A stretch of 64,000 nucleotides of DNA, taken from Symsagittifera roscoffensis (lineage: Eukaryota > Xenacoelomorpha > Acoela > Convolutidae). The first letter of the stretch is position 1, and every line of letters begins with the position of its first letter. A model generated the notes under the pieces. That model was not told where the DNA came from and made no database searches. It was given only the letters and a program-made list of their open reading frames with translations. The stretch spans positions 8,900,386 to 8,964,385 of the forward strand of contig NC_087063.1 in the NCBI RefSeq assembly GCF_963678635.1, given 5' to 3'. This document shows, one piece after another, positions 1 through 11,206 of this stretch. The position numbers and the translations under genes were made by a program.

Positions 1-683
1 AAAACATAGATGACAGGTGCACACAGTTTAACCATTTTTTTGATAGCCCATCATGACCGCAAGAAGATTTTGGTTTTAGAGCAGTGATAATTTTGTTGAC
101 TTCGTGTCCATCAGTTTTGAAAACTAGAAATCTAGAAGGATTTTTTTCGAAATGCCTTGAGGCAGATCCAGCTAAGGGTATAGATTCGCTAAGATGTTTT
201 CCAATACTCACAAAAAAATCATTCCGGGTATTTGGTTCAACCTCGGATTGGGGTACTTTTTTATTTCCACAAAAGTTGTTAAAAACTTGAAACATTAGTT
301 TTGATGATGACGAATCTTCCTTTTTTTATTTAGATGTTTTCGTTGAGCACGTCTTATGGCCAGTTTCACCGTATTTCTAAATTTTCTAAAACTGTCAATA
401 TTTTCTTGTGTTGGATTTTTTAAACCATTTTTGCATGTAATGAGTCTTTTCTTGCACATTTTAAAAATATCTGGGGTTATCCATGTTTTTTGATAACGCT
501 TTGACTTTTTCGGAGGGAAGAGAACCGATCAAATACTTCCAAACCTGTTTTTGTCAATTTATTTAGCATGTAATCAATATCTTCCCCGGCATTTCTTTTA
601 ATTTTTTTCTCAATAACAAACAAAAAATTGAAAACATTTTGTTCTTTTTGCAAAAATTTGAAATTTCGCCATTGAATATCCAT
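1..683 (-). pseudogene. LINE ORF2 linker and N-terminal RT region
   Basis: Read on the minus strand, about 490-310 encodes a basic segment with WITPDIFKMCKKR followed by a run of Lys/Arg/Asn. This is the usual linker between endonuclease and RT, in which a W-x-T-P-x-I motif precedes a C-x-x-R/K element. A frameshift near 310 leads into an open frame from 293 to 1. That frame holds FFVSIGKHLSESI and then ITALKPKSSCGHDGLS, the conserved start of the LINE RT domain (I..LK.KSS.G.DGLS). The segment is cut by the window edge. It continues the endonuclease block just upstream, in another frame. Identification as LINE rests on these motifs; inactivity follows from the frame breaks. Confidence 0.7.
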
Positions 684-689
684 TGACTG

Positions 690-1086
690 GGTGTCTTCTA
701 AGAAAATTTGCTATCGGTGCAACTAAAGCATAATGATTGCTCAATGATGTTTTCAGAGTAGTGACATTCAGGTGAACCTTAGTAAGGAAATGATCAATGC
801 AAGTAGAACTTGCATGAGTTTGTCTTGTTGCTTCTCTATTTGATATTGAGTAACCAAAAGAGCTCACTAGCAATTGATATTCATCAATATTATGACAATT
901 ACGCGCGATACCTAAAGTGTCAATATTCATATCACCAACAATCATGCAATGATCAGTGTTTTTCGAATTCATATCCAAGAGTAAATTTTCAAATTGCGAT
1001 AAAAATTGTCTGAAATTCATTGATGGTTGTCGGTACAATGAACAAATGTTTAAAGTCAGTTTTTTGCCAAAATTCAAAGTTAACAA
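690..1086 (-). pseudogene. LINE ORF2 endonuclease domain (C-terminal part)
   Basis: The translated frame shows the C-terminal half of an AP-like endonuclease: SLYRQPS near the start, MIVGDMNIDTLG (the G-D-x-N catalytic block), a stretch ending STCIDH (the T-x-I-D motif) and SNHYALVAPI (the S-D/N-H motif with the catalytic His). This is the family that nicks target DNA for target-primed reverse transcription. The N-terminal part of the domain should lie between 1090 and 1600 but I cannot follow it in one frame, so the domain is broken. Spacing to the linker and RT segments downstream fits a single LINE ORF2. Confidence 0.8.
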
Positions 1087-1900
1087 AATGTTCTCAATGT
1101 CATTCGACAGAATTTCATGAAAAAATAATTGATTTTATTTTTTATTAAAAAAAGCCAGACCCCCTCTCCTGCAATTTTATCTATTTACAAAATTTTTTTT
1201 GAGACCCATCTAAATGATACAAATACAATGAGTCATTGTAGCTTAGCCTGATTTCCCAAAGGGCAATGACTAATGGTTGTCGGTTTAGTGAAGCAACAAT
1301 TACTTTCAGTTGGTCATGATGACTACGCAATGATTATACATTTGGAAAAAACAAATTCCCGTCGCTGCCCATTAGAAATCCCTTAAAATATGAACACAAA
1401 AACTTTGTTACAGAAAATTGTTATTTCCGCTTTTTAAAATAACCTGTTGCTACGAATCTTTTTATTCCTTTTTGTTGCTGTTCATAGTAGTATCATCAAT
1501 CATATCGTCGCCAGAAGTAGAAAACTTTTTTGAAGGTGGAGAATTTCTTTCGATCAATTTCTCCACAAGGCAACATAACTTGTCTATTTTCTCCTCATGT
1601 ATACCATTGCTTTGATTGTATTGACTGCTAGGAGAATGGAAGGCCACAATTCGTTTTCTTTTTCCAGGTGTTCCAATAGATGAAAAAAATTTTCTGTTGA
1701 TTTGGGATTATTCAGGCACACAAAAGTCTCTTTCGCCTCTAGTGGGGACATTATGACTTGCACTGTGCGAGCTAATATCATTTGCCATAAATAAATCGAC
1801 TTCTTTTCGATTTTCAATTGGTTTCCATTTAGTATTACTATTTGGTATCTTGATTTGTACTTGGTATTTATGCGTTGACGTCAAGAGATTTGTTTCTCGT
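1087..1900 (-). other. Degenerate LINE interior between ORF1 and endonuclease
   Basis: This stretch should hold the end of ORF1 and the start of ORF2. Two overlapping short minus-strand frames occur (1817-1584 and 1647-1462), with a leucine- and glutamate-rich run near NFFHLLEHLEKENELW. I cannot match them to a known domain. It is best read as eroded LINE sequence. Confidence 0.4.
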
Positions 1901-2395
1901 CTAAAATAGTTGAAAATATCCCTGTCTTTTCATTAACACGAGTTTCACCCCCCATCTACTAGTCCCATAGATCAAATCTTTTGTTCCAAACCGCATCTTT
2001 TTGATGTTTATACAAAAACTTTGAAATAATTGGTCGATTTTTATCTTTTTTCCGGGCAGATAGTGGCACGTTGCGATATCCTGGGGCTCAATGAAAATTT
2101 GAACTGACCTTAAGATCCTCACGATTGAGTGTACTGGATACTCTCCTCCGTCAGATGTTCCATGAAAATTTAAATTCATGTAAGATGAATACCTCTCCAA
2201 ATTGGTAATTCGTTTTTCCAGTTCGTAATTGTCAGTTAAAAGTCTGTCATGTTCGTCCCGTAACCCAATAAACTTATTTTGTTGGGTATCAACTTGTATA
2301 ATTAATTGTTCTAATAGAGATCGAATAGAATTTCCATAATTTAAATCGGTTGAAGAAAGCTTTTGCAAGAAGGCCATTATGAACTTTGAAGGCAA
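1901..2395 (-). pseudogene. LINE ORF1-like RNA-binding protein
   Basis: A 164-residue frame. Residues about 20-75 form a heptad-like, charged coiled coil ending in ELEKRITNLERYSSYMN, the hallmark junction between coiled coil and RRM-like core of LINE ORF1 proteins (L-E-x-Y-S/R-R-x-N-L). It is followed by LNFHGTSDG and HYLPGKK, which match the core pattern 'L.F.G' and 'HRLPGK'. The known role of such proteins is to coat LINE RNA and form the RNP. The frame stops earlier than expected after the core, and the Arg-Arg-x-Asn of active copies reads SSYMN here, so it is probably decayed. It lies directly upstream of the endonuclease/RT remnant on the same strand. Confidence 0.6.
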
Positions 2396-2420
2396 AAGTT
2401 TTAGAAAGTTTGTGCAGAGA

Positions 2421-4029
2421 GAGAACGTAAAAAAAAAACGCGACTGTTTCTGAGCTAAATATCACTTCTTCTTTTCTTGTTTGACTATCAGCTCGATTTA
2501 TTACAGCATCATTTTGAATAGTAATGATAGAATCTAGCTCCCTCTAGCTCCTTCGACTGTTGAAAAATCGAAAAACTGTTTTTGTACTTTTTGTCTCACT
2601 TTTATCAAAGTGTTCTGGGTTTGCCCTTTTCATCACTGCCCAAAACTTATTTAGATTTTTGCGTGCCATTCGCATGCAGCCTCTGCATTTGGTAGCAAGA
2701 GTTTCTCGCAAAAAAGACAATGTTGTGGTTGCCAGTTTTTTATTGTCTTATACCCATTACTTTTCTTGGTTTTTTTTCTTCTGAGAAAATATAGGGTCTA
2801 GTGCTGCGTTAAAGATTTTGAACAAGCATGTTAAAAAAAAGTCAATAAAAATGGTTTTTATAGTTTTTTCAGATAAACTCAATTTTTGAAAAATTGTTGG
2901 TTAAACGTTTTTCTCTTTCGAGGTTTGCTCAAAACGCTTAGAAGTATATATGCGTGTTTTCAGGTCTTTTGGTTTTTTTTTCACCGGAATATTAAAAAGT
3001 AGCTTTTAGTTTGAACTCCATGGTTTTCAAAAAAAAGAAAGTGTAAATCCATGTCTTTGACTCAGCTACCTCTCGGATTGCGTTTTTTGTCATGCGATTT
3101 TCGAGCCGGTGCAATGCTGAGGTGATAAAAAGTATTGGTTATTACAAGTGTTTTCAGTTGAATCAATATTTGTCGAAACAAAAGTATTCGTGAACGCAAT
3201 TGGCTGTTTCATGCGCTTTTTTTCGCAGAGTAGCAAGATTGTTTGCATGAGTAAATATCAAGGCTGTAGCGTGTTTGGTTAACTGCTATTATCTGGTTTC
3301 AAATAAGAGCTTTCAAAAAAGCAACTTGATTTTGATCACAACGTTCATCAAAATTGGGTACTTTGTGGTTTGAAAAACTGTAACTAATATAAATGTTGGT
3401 CTAGTTTTTCGGCAAATTAAAACTTTCAGGCCAAGAGATCATCTGGTACGTGCAGTTAAAAGTATTATGAATCACTATGGCAAAATGGTTACTTATGCTG
3501 CCATATAGAGATTTATAGTAGCACTGCGTGCTATGCGAATGGAAAAAACCATAAATATTTGCGCTTACCTGTGCGTTTTTAGGTGGAAATTCGGGATGAA
3601 TAGCAACCTCGTTTCAAAAAAATTGATCAAAGTTTGTTCTATGCATAGACCGTTTTCGGTAAAGACTTCCAATCAAGCTATAGTTGAAAAGTTTTATAAG
3701 ATTCCATGTTACTTCGCGTTGGCGCAAGGGGCAGCCGTTTAATTGAAATAATCACTTGATTATTGATCTAGTGATCAGCGTATCGTGGTACAGAAAAAAC
3801 AATGCTCTAGCTATATACAAATTTTCATAATCAGGAACCAACAAAAAATTACTAAATCTTTGACATAAACACAGTGTACTTCTGAACTAAAGATAAAATA
3901 TGGGCTAAATGAAGTCCTCATTGGGAACCTCCAGCTCTGCTAAACTTCCTTATAACATGGAACGGTTGATCCGTTCATTTTTTGTCGAATCTAGATGCTC
4001 TTCAGTTAAATAAACTAGACCAGGTCGAA
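2421..4029. other. No recognisable gene
   Basis: AT-rich sequence with many poly-A/poly-T runs. The short frames present (for example 3533-3742 on the plus strand) have no recognisable motif. I see no repeat shared with the rest of the window. Confidence 0.4.
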
Positions 4030-4309
4030 CAATTGTAAGGAGATCCGGATTTCGGTGGTAGCCTTTCCCCCTTCAAGAATTCGACCCTCTCACCGCCAAC
4101 CCTCACGACCCAATATTTTTGGTCAAAATGTTAAAAATGCCTAAAAACGCCTTTTTAGGCCTATTGGTCAAAGTAGGGCCTTAATAGTGATTTGGGATAG
4201 CTTGAAAAATCCTTTAAAAAATTTCAAGATTTTTTTTGAAAATCGCGTCTCCCTCCAGATTGAGAAAATCCTAGACAAAAAATCCTAGATCCACCCCGTG
4301 TTGCAAACA
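4030..4309 (-). mobile_element. hAT-like MITE, diverged copy
   Basis: The right part ends in AAAATCCTAGATCCACCCCG, the reverse complement of the left end (GGGGCGGATCCAGGATTTT) of the better copy at 13,973. The left part begins with GATCCGGATTT and a C-run. The interior shows the family words 'ttggtcaaaatg', 'cctaaaaacgcc' and 'tttttaggcc'. Short and diverged; boundaries are approximate. Confidence 0.55.
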
Positions 4310-4830
4310 GGGGCTTTTCAAAGATTTTCTCGAAAGGGGGATTGGCGTAATTTCAAAAAAGGAAGGGGTATTTTAAACTTTTTAAAAAAAATTTACCGAG
4401 CTATCCCAAATCACGAATCTCCTTAACAATCCCCCCTATGGGATCTTCTAAAGAATCTTTACCCTAATGAATAAATAGTAAGTTAGCACTACAGCTTGCA
4501 TTGAGAATTCGAATTTTGCTGCACTCTGAAATGTCGAAAATTCGACTGACTTAATCTACTCAACAATCTCCCCCCTTTCCTGCGAGGGCCGGAGAGATTT
4601 TAAGTAGACCCCAAATCACAATAAAGACCCAATTTTAAAAATTGCCTTAAACATTCGCTCCCTCCTTAAACATTCGCTCCCTCCTAGAATATTTATTGGC
4701 GCTAAAGGCGCTTTTAGAAAAACTTTGGGGTCGGTCAGCCAAAATGGGACGTCTTAAAAAAGTATCAAAGGGGGCCCCATGGGTCGCAAGGAGTCAAATC
4801 CCATAAAAAGTGTCCAACCCAACCCCCACC
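4310..4830 (+). mobile_element. hAT-like MITE, diverged copy abutting the previous one
   Basis: Begins with CAGGGG followed by GATTTTCTCGAAAGGGGG, the family's left end. It contains the family's core palindrome in mutated form (TTGGCGCTAAAGGCGC at about 4697) and ends in the degenerate 'gggtcgcaaggagtcaaatccc' segment. It lies next to the reverse-oriented copy at 4030-4309, so the two are either nested or head-to-head. The right boundary blurs into the tandem repeat at 4,821. Confidence 0.5.
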
Positions 4831-5523
4831 CGTAAATATGCTATGGGTTGCAAGTGAAACTAATCTTTGACCTAGCAATATTATGCAAGCTAAACAGATA
4901 AATACTCAAATGTTGTAGACACAGCACTGCATATATAGTCTGATGTACAGATTTCGAAAATCTAAAAACATCTCAAAGTAAAAGTATATTCAAAATTTAC
5001 CGTATTAAAGAACAGCGCTTTCAGAAGGGTGGTTGAATACCAGTCATGCCAACCCACACCCATAAATATGCTATGGGTTGCAAGTAAAACTATTCTTTGA
5101 CCTAGTAATATTATGCAAGCTAAACAGATAAATACTCAAATGTTGTAGACACAGCTCTGTATATATATATATATATATATAGTCTGATGTACAGATTTCG
5201 AAAATCTAAAAACATCTCAAAGTGAAAGTATATTAAAATTTACCGTATTAAAGAACAGCGCTTTCAGAAGGGTGGTTGAATACCAGTCATGCCAACCCAC
5301 ACCCATAAATATGCTATGGGTTGCAAGTAAAACTATTCTTTGACCTAAGAATATTATGCAAGCTAAACAGATAAATACTCAAATGTTGTAGACACAGCTC
5401 TGTATAAATATAGTCTGATGTACAGATTTCGAAAATCTAAAAACATCTCAAGGTGAAAGTATATTCAAAATTTACCGTATTAAAGAACAGCGCTTTCAGA
5501 AGGGTGGTTGAATACCAGTCATG
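4821..5523 (+). repeat. Tandem repeat, three copies of about 230-243 bp
   Basis: Copies start at 4821, 5051 and 5294, each beginning with AACCC(C/A)CACCC(G/A)TAAATATGC and ending near GGTTGAATACCAGTCATG. The middle copy is longer because its TATATA stretch has grown to about 12 TA units (near 5162-5182). The copies are very similar. No open frame is maintained through them. Confidence 0.9.
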
Positions 5524-5905
5524 GCAATTTTCTACCAGGCATGGCTCGTTTCATGGCACCTTCATATATTTCTTGTTTCGAATTCGTTGGCGCTCGGCAG
5601 TGTTGGTTTTGGCATTGGACCACATTTTTCACACTTATACTGGATTATTTTGCTAATTCCAACTGTTTTACAGTCTTGCGAGCAAAAAAAACCGAGAATA
5701 AAATCAATTTCTTGGAAAATTTTGTTTGTGTTCGACTTTATGTTTCGACTTTGAGATCGACTGTGCTCTAAATTTGTTTTCGACTTTATGTTTGGACCAA
5801 CTCGACTTTATGGTTTGACTTTGAGTTCGACTATAGGGCCTTCTGGACTATGTATTTTCGGTCAAACTCTGGCATCAGTTCGACCCGCCTCGGTCGAAAC
5901 ATAAA
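5524..5905 (+). repeat. Short irregular repeats of a CGACTTTATG word
   Basis: Between about 5730 and 5835 the word (T)TCGACTTT(A/G)(T/A)G recurs at least five times at irregular spacing: 'cgactttatgtttcgactttgag', 'cgactttatg', 'cgactttatgg', 'gactttgagttcgac'. The remainder has no recognisable gene. Three overlapping frames at 5453-5771 exist in all phases and look like chance. Confidence 0.4.
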
Positions 5906-6312
5906 TCGCAAACCTCGCCCCCCCCCCCCCTCCTCAGAGATTCGACCCCCGGCCGAACCAAAGGGTCACCCCTTTGTACCATTTTGAGAAAACTGTTTTT
6001 GGCTGACGGACCCTAAAAATTTTCTAAAGGCGCCTTTGGCGCCAATATATACTAACTTTAAAGGGGGAGCGCGCGCCGAAAACACGCGATTTTTGGTCAA
6101 CATTTTCCAAAAAGTGCACAAAAACGCCTTTTTTGGCCTGTTTTTTCAAAATTTTGACTGCACGCGATTTTTTGGCCAAAACAAGTCTTTGCAGTGCTTT
6201 GGGAGAGCTCGGAAAATCAATTTGGTCGACCTAAAAAAAAAAGGCGACAAAATTTTCGAATTTTTTTTGAAAATCCCTCCCCTTTGAGAAAATCCTAGAT
6301 CCGCCCCTGGAG
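5906..6312 (-). mobile_element. hAT-like MITE, near full length, reverse orientation
   Basis: Ends in GAGAAAATCCTAGATCCGCCCCTG, the reverse complement of the CAGGGGCGGATC terminus. It contains GGCGCCTTTGGCGCC (about 6028-6043), the family's central palindrome, then 'gggggagcgcgcgccgaaaacacgcgattttt'. A C-run (about 5918-5930) marks the position of the G-run seen in other copies. A frame on the plus strand (6036-6287) is the family's recurrent pseudo-frame, not a gene. Confidence 0.7.
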
Positions 6313-7040
6313 ACACCTATTATCAAATATCTCGCACCAAAATATGCATCTTACTAATGTCTTGATCGTTACATTTTTTGTGCATACGAGTTTTAATATG
6401 TCAAATGGTCTTCATCGTTTTTCGTACTTTTTGCGTGCTGAGGGGCATAATTTAGTGATAATTGAAGATACCACTACCAAAAGAAATAATATTTACCAAA
6501 AGAATTAATTGCTGAGCTCATGAGCTCAAGCCTGTGAGTCAATAAGGGGTTGAATTTCTTAACGTTTAACCAGAAAAAAAGCAAAAAACAAACTCTGTAT
6601 TTTCATTACAAACACAGGCAAACACAAGACAGAAAAAAGATTTGAAAATGGAAAAGTATGTTGGAACTTTTATTGCAGGCAAATCAAAATCATACCATTA
6701 ATTGGGCATGTTACATAACCTTGGACGAGCTTAACGATTAACTTTATTTTTTGAAGCATTTCACGTTTCGTTTGTTATTTTAAGACGTTCCAGTTATTTA
6801 AGGTACACAAAAATAAAAAAAAAACTTATCGATATCCTTCGATGATTCTAGGTCCCCAAATACCCAATTCAGTCATTTTATTTCAGTTTTACTCTTTAGT
6901 AATAATTTTTGTCTAGCTATAACCAACAACTTGTGGCAACGGAAATTAGTTTTGATTAGTGCACTTTTCTGTTCACATGTGTATAGGAAACAAGTACTAT
7001 TAACAAAGTCGAAAAATTCAGTTGTGTAGAAAGCTCTTGT
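6313..7040. other. No recognisable gene
   Basis: AT-rich intergenic sequence. I see no coding frame or repeat that I can support. Confidence 0.4.
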
Positions 7041-7520
7041 TGTTCCGACTTTCGTAACGAAGGTAACGGAATATTTGTGTTCGTGGTGGGTTTTTTCTTC
7101 AGACAAATTTCGACTTTTTAACTAGTCATTTGTGACGGAATTTTTTATATCGACCGGAAGCTATTGTTGTTTTGAGCTGAAATTTGAAATGATATTTCAC
7201 CTGCGATCATTTTTTGTAAAGTTATGGGGGTTTAAAGATTGCCATTTTGGCCAATTTGGGAAAATTAACGCGCGATATATTTCGTGCTATTAACGCATGA
7301 GCGGAGATTTAATCCGTTTTAAAAATCACTCCAAATTGGTTGAAAGAAGCTTATTTGCCATAATTGATTCGCTAGTAGGAGCAAAATCTATCACTTTGTA
7401 CTTAATATGGCGTGTGGGGGATGTTTGCACAAAAAACCTCAATTTAAATTTTTTTCTTTCAATTATATAAATTTTTTCTAGTTCTTGCTGCTCCATAGAC
7501 CTTGAAAGGCAGTCGGAACA
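7041..7520 (+). mobile_element. MITE with TGTTCCGACT terminal inverted repeats
   Basis: Starts with TGTTCCGACT and ends with AGTCGGAACA, a perfect 10-bp inverted repeat. The 480-bp interior contains landmark words shared with copies near 18.4, 19.0-19.9 and 20.3 kb: 'gtaacggaatatttgtg', 'ttaacgcgcgatatattt' and 'atatggcgtgtggg'. It has no coding capacity. No clear target duplication is visible. The element family is unknown to me. Confidence 0.7.
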
Positions 7521-8395
7521 TTCAGGGCTTTGCCCTGATACGTGCAGTCTTGCTGAATTATATTCTCGGTTATAAATTTGGTCATCTACAAAGAAAATGT
7601 TGCATGCTTTTCATTGGCTGAAATTTTTTTTCAAATTTTTTCTAGAATTTAGAACCTATTGTTTTTTTTCAGTGTTTTAACATTTTAAATCAAGTAATGT
7701 TTTAACGGAGAGAAAATATTTATTAGTTCTTTTGTAAGTTTTCATTTGAGTAAACTATGTGAATTTTACTTTTTACCTATAAGAACTCTATTCATTGTAA
7801 ACCTTGACAATATCATCCGAAAAGATGTTTTATTTTCAAATTTGTTGCCAAACGAAAAATACTAAAAATTTTTCATGCTTTTTCCAACTTTTTCAAAAAT
7901 TTAAAACTTTGGGCACTTCAAAAATATTGTTTGGACCACTGCTTAATTGATGATTACCCCGCTCTCTGTAACTTTCCGGGTAGATTCTGGTTTGCCTACA
8001 TAAGAGCTTTGGTAAAAAAAAGAAAAAAAATGCAAAAAATACAGACAAAAATTCGTTACCATTCTTTTCTGCAGCATTTTTATTGAAATATATTTCAAAA
8101 GCAATTGATTGATTGAATACCTACATAATGTCTACTTAAACAAAAACATCAATTGAAATACTTAAAGCTTTTTTCAACTATGGATGCTTTAATGTCACTA
8201 AAATAAAACACTTGTTGCGGGTGCTCTTTTTCGAAAGCTCTTGACTCCATTTAGCATCCCACTTTTTAGAAAACTGAAAACATGAGGCTTTTTTAAATCT
8301 TCTATGAGGCTTACGAATAGTTATCTGACAAAATGACACCATAAATTTGTTTTTAATTAGAAAGAATTTGACTGACATACAGTTGTAAAGGAGTT
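7521..8395. other. No recognisable gene
   Basis: AT-rich sequence. The first 30 bp (with the palindrome AGGGCTTTGCCCT and GATACGTGCAG) recur in inverted orientation at 18,383-18,408 beside another copy of the same MITE family, so the repeat may extend past the inverted termini. Nothing else is recognised. Confidence 0.4.
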
Positions 8396-8402
8396 GCTCA
8401 AG

Positions 8403-8764
8403 GGGTAGAATCCCTCATGCGCGAAGGACCGAATGCGCGAAAATACATATCATCCAATCAGATTTCAGCAATCTAAAATTTGGAAAGAAAGTAATTATTT
8501 CCAGTGGCTGGAGTATTGATATTGGCCGAATATAAAAACGGCAGAAATATGCAAAATTTTCAAATTGTCATTGATCGCCGCAAAATTGGGACAAATTTTA
8601 TATTTCAAGGGTTTCGTAATGAAAGATTTTGCTTCATTTAAATCATTTAAATTGAACGACAATTGCTTTTTTTGAAAAAAATGACTTTCGGCATAATTTG
8701 TGTTCCATCTTACGCTCACGAGTTTTTTCGCTCATTCGGTCCTTCGCGCATGAGAATAGCCCCC
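8403..8764 (+). mobile_element. 362-bp MITE with ~45-bp TIRs and 7-bp target duplication
   Basis: The ends are inverted copies built around CTCATGCGCGAAGGACCGAA: the left arm at about 8424-8450, the right arm at about 8730-8754. The element is flanked by GCTCAAG at 8396-8402 and again at 8765-8771, which reads as a target-site duplication. An 8-bp duplication with one mismatch is also possible and would suggest hAT. A minus-strand frame (8719-8495) spans the interior but has no domain. It is a non-autonomous DNA transposon; the superfamily is not certain. Confidence 0.8.
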
Positions 8765-8771
8765 GCTCAAG

Positions 8772-10601
8772 AGGAAGTCCTATGACACATTCAATAAATT
8801 ATAATTCAGTGATATACTTTAACACGATAAACGTTGAAATTAGAAATCATACAATAAGCAGATCCAGCAGATGCAACAATCTTAAGTCGTAGTGAAAAAA
8901 ATTTGGAGAAGTTGATCACTGATATTGGATACTAATAAAGGATTCCCTGAATTTCAATCTGAATCGAACGGAATTTATTAGTTTGAAAATAATTATTTTT
9001 AAAAAAACAAGGTAGTTTTGGTCAAGTTATATTCGAGAGTAATGAAGTATAATTAGTTAAACAATAAACTTCTTAAATATAATTTTGAAAAACTGACATG
9101 ATGCTTTCAAAACTTTTACGCGCGCTGCAAAACTATTTTACCTAAACTAAAACCAAGACAAGTTTATTGTGTAGTAATCAGGCAGTAATTTACAAAAATC
9201 ATCTTTGGTTTTCAGCAATTAGAAAAACTGCTCTTTTTACTGGAACAACAAAACCAACTTCCCAGGTTGAATTCGCAGAGAAAATCAGACTAACTTCTTC
9301 AGAAATTTGCTTGTAAAATATCAATTCTGCATCAGATTTTTTCAAGTGGCAAAGTATTTCTGATTGAGATAAATCAGAAAAAAAACCACAGTACTGTAAA
9401 ATTACTGAATCAGTACTGTTACAGTACTGTTCTTTTTTGCTATTTTTCTAATCAGAACAAAATCAGAAGTTTTTTCTGATAATTTCTGATCTAAAAAAAA
9501 CCAGAGATATTGTTCTGTTATTTCTATGATCAAAAATTGAATCAGAAAAAATCAGAGCAGCACTTTTTGTATAAAAACACGAAAAAATCTCAGCAAAATA
9601 CTAATTTCCGCGGCTAGGCACAAATATGACTGATGGAAAGTTATTTGGTTGGGCTGATTTCAAAAACCTTTTCGGCCTTCGTATTAAAGATTAATCAAAG
9701 ACTTTATGAAAAAAAGTTGAAACGACAAAAACGTAACAACACGTAACAACACTTAAAAAAAATTCAAAATCAAATCATAAGTTGTTAAGCCTCTCAATTT
9801 AGTTCTTTCAAATGTAATGCCTTTGCTTGCTGTTTGTGTCTGTTTATCTACTTACACTGCTTGAAACTTTAAAGACATGTTTTTCCTATCATAAATCAAA
9901 GTTTCAGAAAATTAGTGTGCCTTTTGATATATTCATAAATCAAATTTAAAATTAAAACTTCTCTTCCTTAACAGCTTTATAGACACCCTGCCGTTTCGCT
10001 AAATAGGGGTTTTCTACTGTTATCATAAGATTGAAGGCGAAAGATTTGGTTTTTCTGAACTTCAGTTCTCATTCTTGTGATTGGTCACGCCCATTTTTTG
10101 AATTTGACGGAGATTTTCACTTGGCCGAGTGTTTTTTAAGATTTTGGTTTAAATTTTCAAATCCGTAGATATTTTGGTACCATCAAAATTTATTACTTTT
10201 AAGCCCATCAGAACATTATAGAAACAGACGAGCACATGAACAATGACTCTGTTACAGCTGTGAAGTTTGGAAATGAGCGGTTCGTTCAGTGCGTTATTTT
10301 CTCTAACGGTGTTAAGATCCGGTCATTATACGCTTGTAATGATGATATTCACCATTAAAACTTTCAGTGAATTGAAATGTGACAATTAAAAAATTTTACT
10401 CTTTCAAGCGAATGATTGATTCGTCATCCTCTGATTGCCATTTTAATCTAAAAAATTATTCAAAATGTAAAAACTGATAATGCGTTCAGCTACAATTTGG
10501 GATCCAGAAAAGTAATTTACAGCAAAGTCTCTTAGAAAGTTTCTTAAGAGTCTAGTAGATTTTGAGAGATAGTTTTTAGCATTTAACATCGAGGAGGGCA
10601 G
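8772..10601. other. No recognisable gene; palindromic patch at 9.3-9.6 kb
   Basis: AT-rich. At 9330-9560 the words AATCAGAAAAAA and TTTTTTCTGATT recur in both orientations around three copies of the palindrome CAGTACTG (9389, 9411, 9422). The rest shows nothing I can assign. Confidence 0.4.
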
Positions 10602-11206
10602 GGTCGGATTTAGGATTTTCTCGAGGGGGGGGGGTCGCTGCAGGTCAAAAGCCGTTTTTGGGTACTTTTGGTAAAATTGACCAAAAAATTTCGTTTTTTC
10701 GGGGCGCGCTTCCCTTCAAATTTAGAATATATTGGCGCCAAAAGCGCCTTCAGAAAATGTTAGGGTTTGTCAGCTGAAAAAAATATCATAAAATAATAGC
10801 AACTACCCTTTATCATAAAAATAATATCCTTTTGGTTGGCGAGGGGCTCGAATCCCTGTAAGGGGAGGGGCGTCCGCAAATATAAGCTCTGCTAATAGAC
10901 TGAAGAATTCTTTTTTGCAAAAAGTATGTGCAAAAATTTTACAGCAAAGTGCAAGCTTTCACTTCAATTTTGAATGTAGAATTGTATCGGTGAGAGAAAC
11001 TTTGGGTGGCGATGATTTCAGATTTTGAAAGAGGTTATACACTCCTTTCTTACTGCCTTCCTAATTCCCCTACTGTACAACGGCCCTCCTTTGTACTATT
11101 TAAAGATCTCCATTTTTGACTAATGGACCCTAAAAATTCACTCTTACCCCCCCCCCCCCCCCCACTCTCCCTCCCTCGAGAAAATCCTAGATCCGCCCCT
11201 TGGATC
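10602..11206 (+). mobile_element. hAT-like MITE, long or composite copy
   Basis: Left end GGGTCGGATTTAGGATTTTC with a G-run; right end CTCGAGAAAATCCTAGATCCGCCCCTTGG preceded by a run of about 18 C (about 11,146-11,163). The first half contains TTGGCGCCAAAAGCGCC (about 10,733). The two ends are inverted copies. At about 600 bp it is longer than the 411-bp copy at 13,973, so it may be two copies fused or one with an internal insertion. Confidence 0.65.

Larger units (their letters stand above)
1..2420 (-). mobile_element. Decayed LINE (non-LTR retrotransposon), ORF1 to start of RT
   Basis: The minus strand carries, in the expected 5'-to-3' order, an ORF1-like frame (2395-1901), an endonuclease block (1086 to about 690), a basic linker (about 680-310) and the beginning of the RT region (300-1). 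The rest of the RT lies beyond the left edge. Frames are broken by stops and frameshifts, so this is an inactive copy. The order ORF1, APE-type endonuclease, RT is typical of Jockey/CR1/L2-like LINEs; I cannot choose the clade. No poly-A tail or target duplication can be seen because the 3' end is outside the window. The 5' end is set only by the start of ORF1 and is approximate. Confidence 0.75.
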
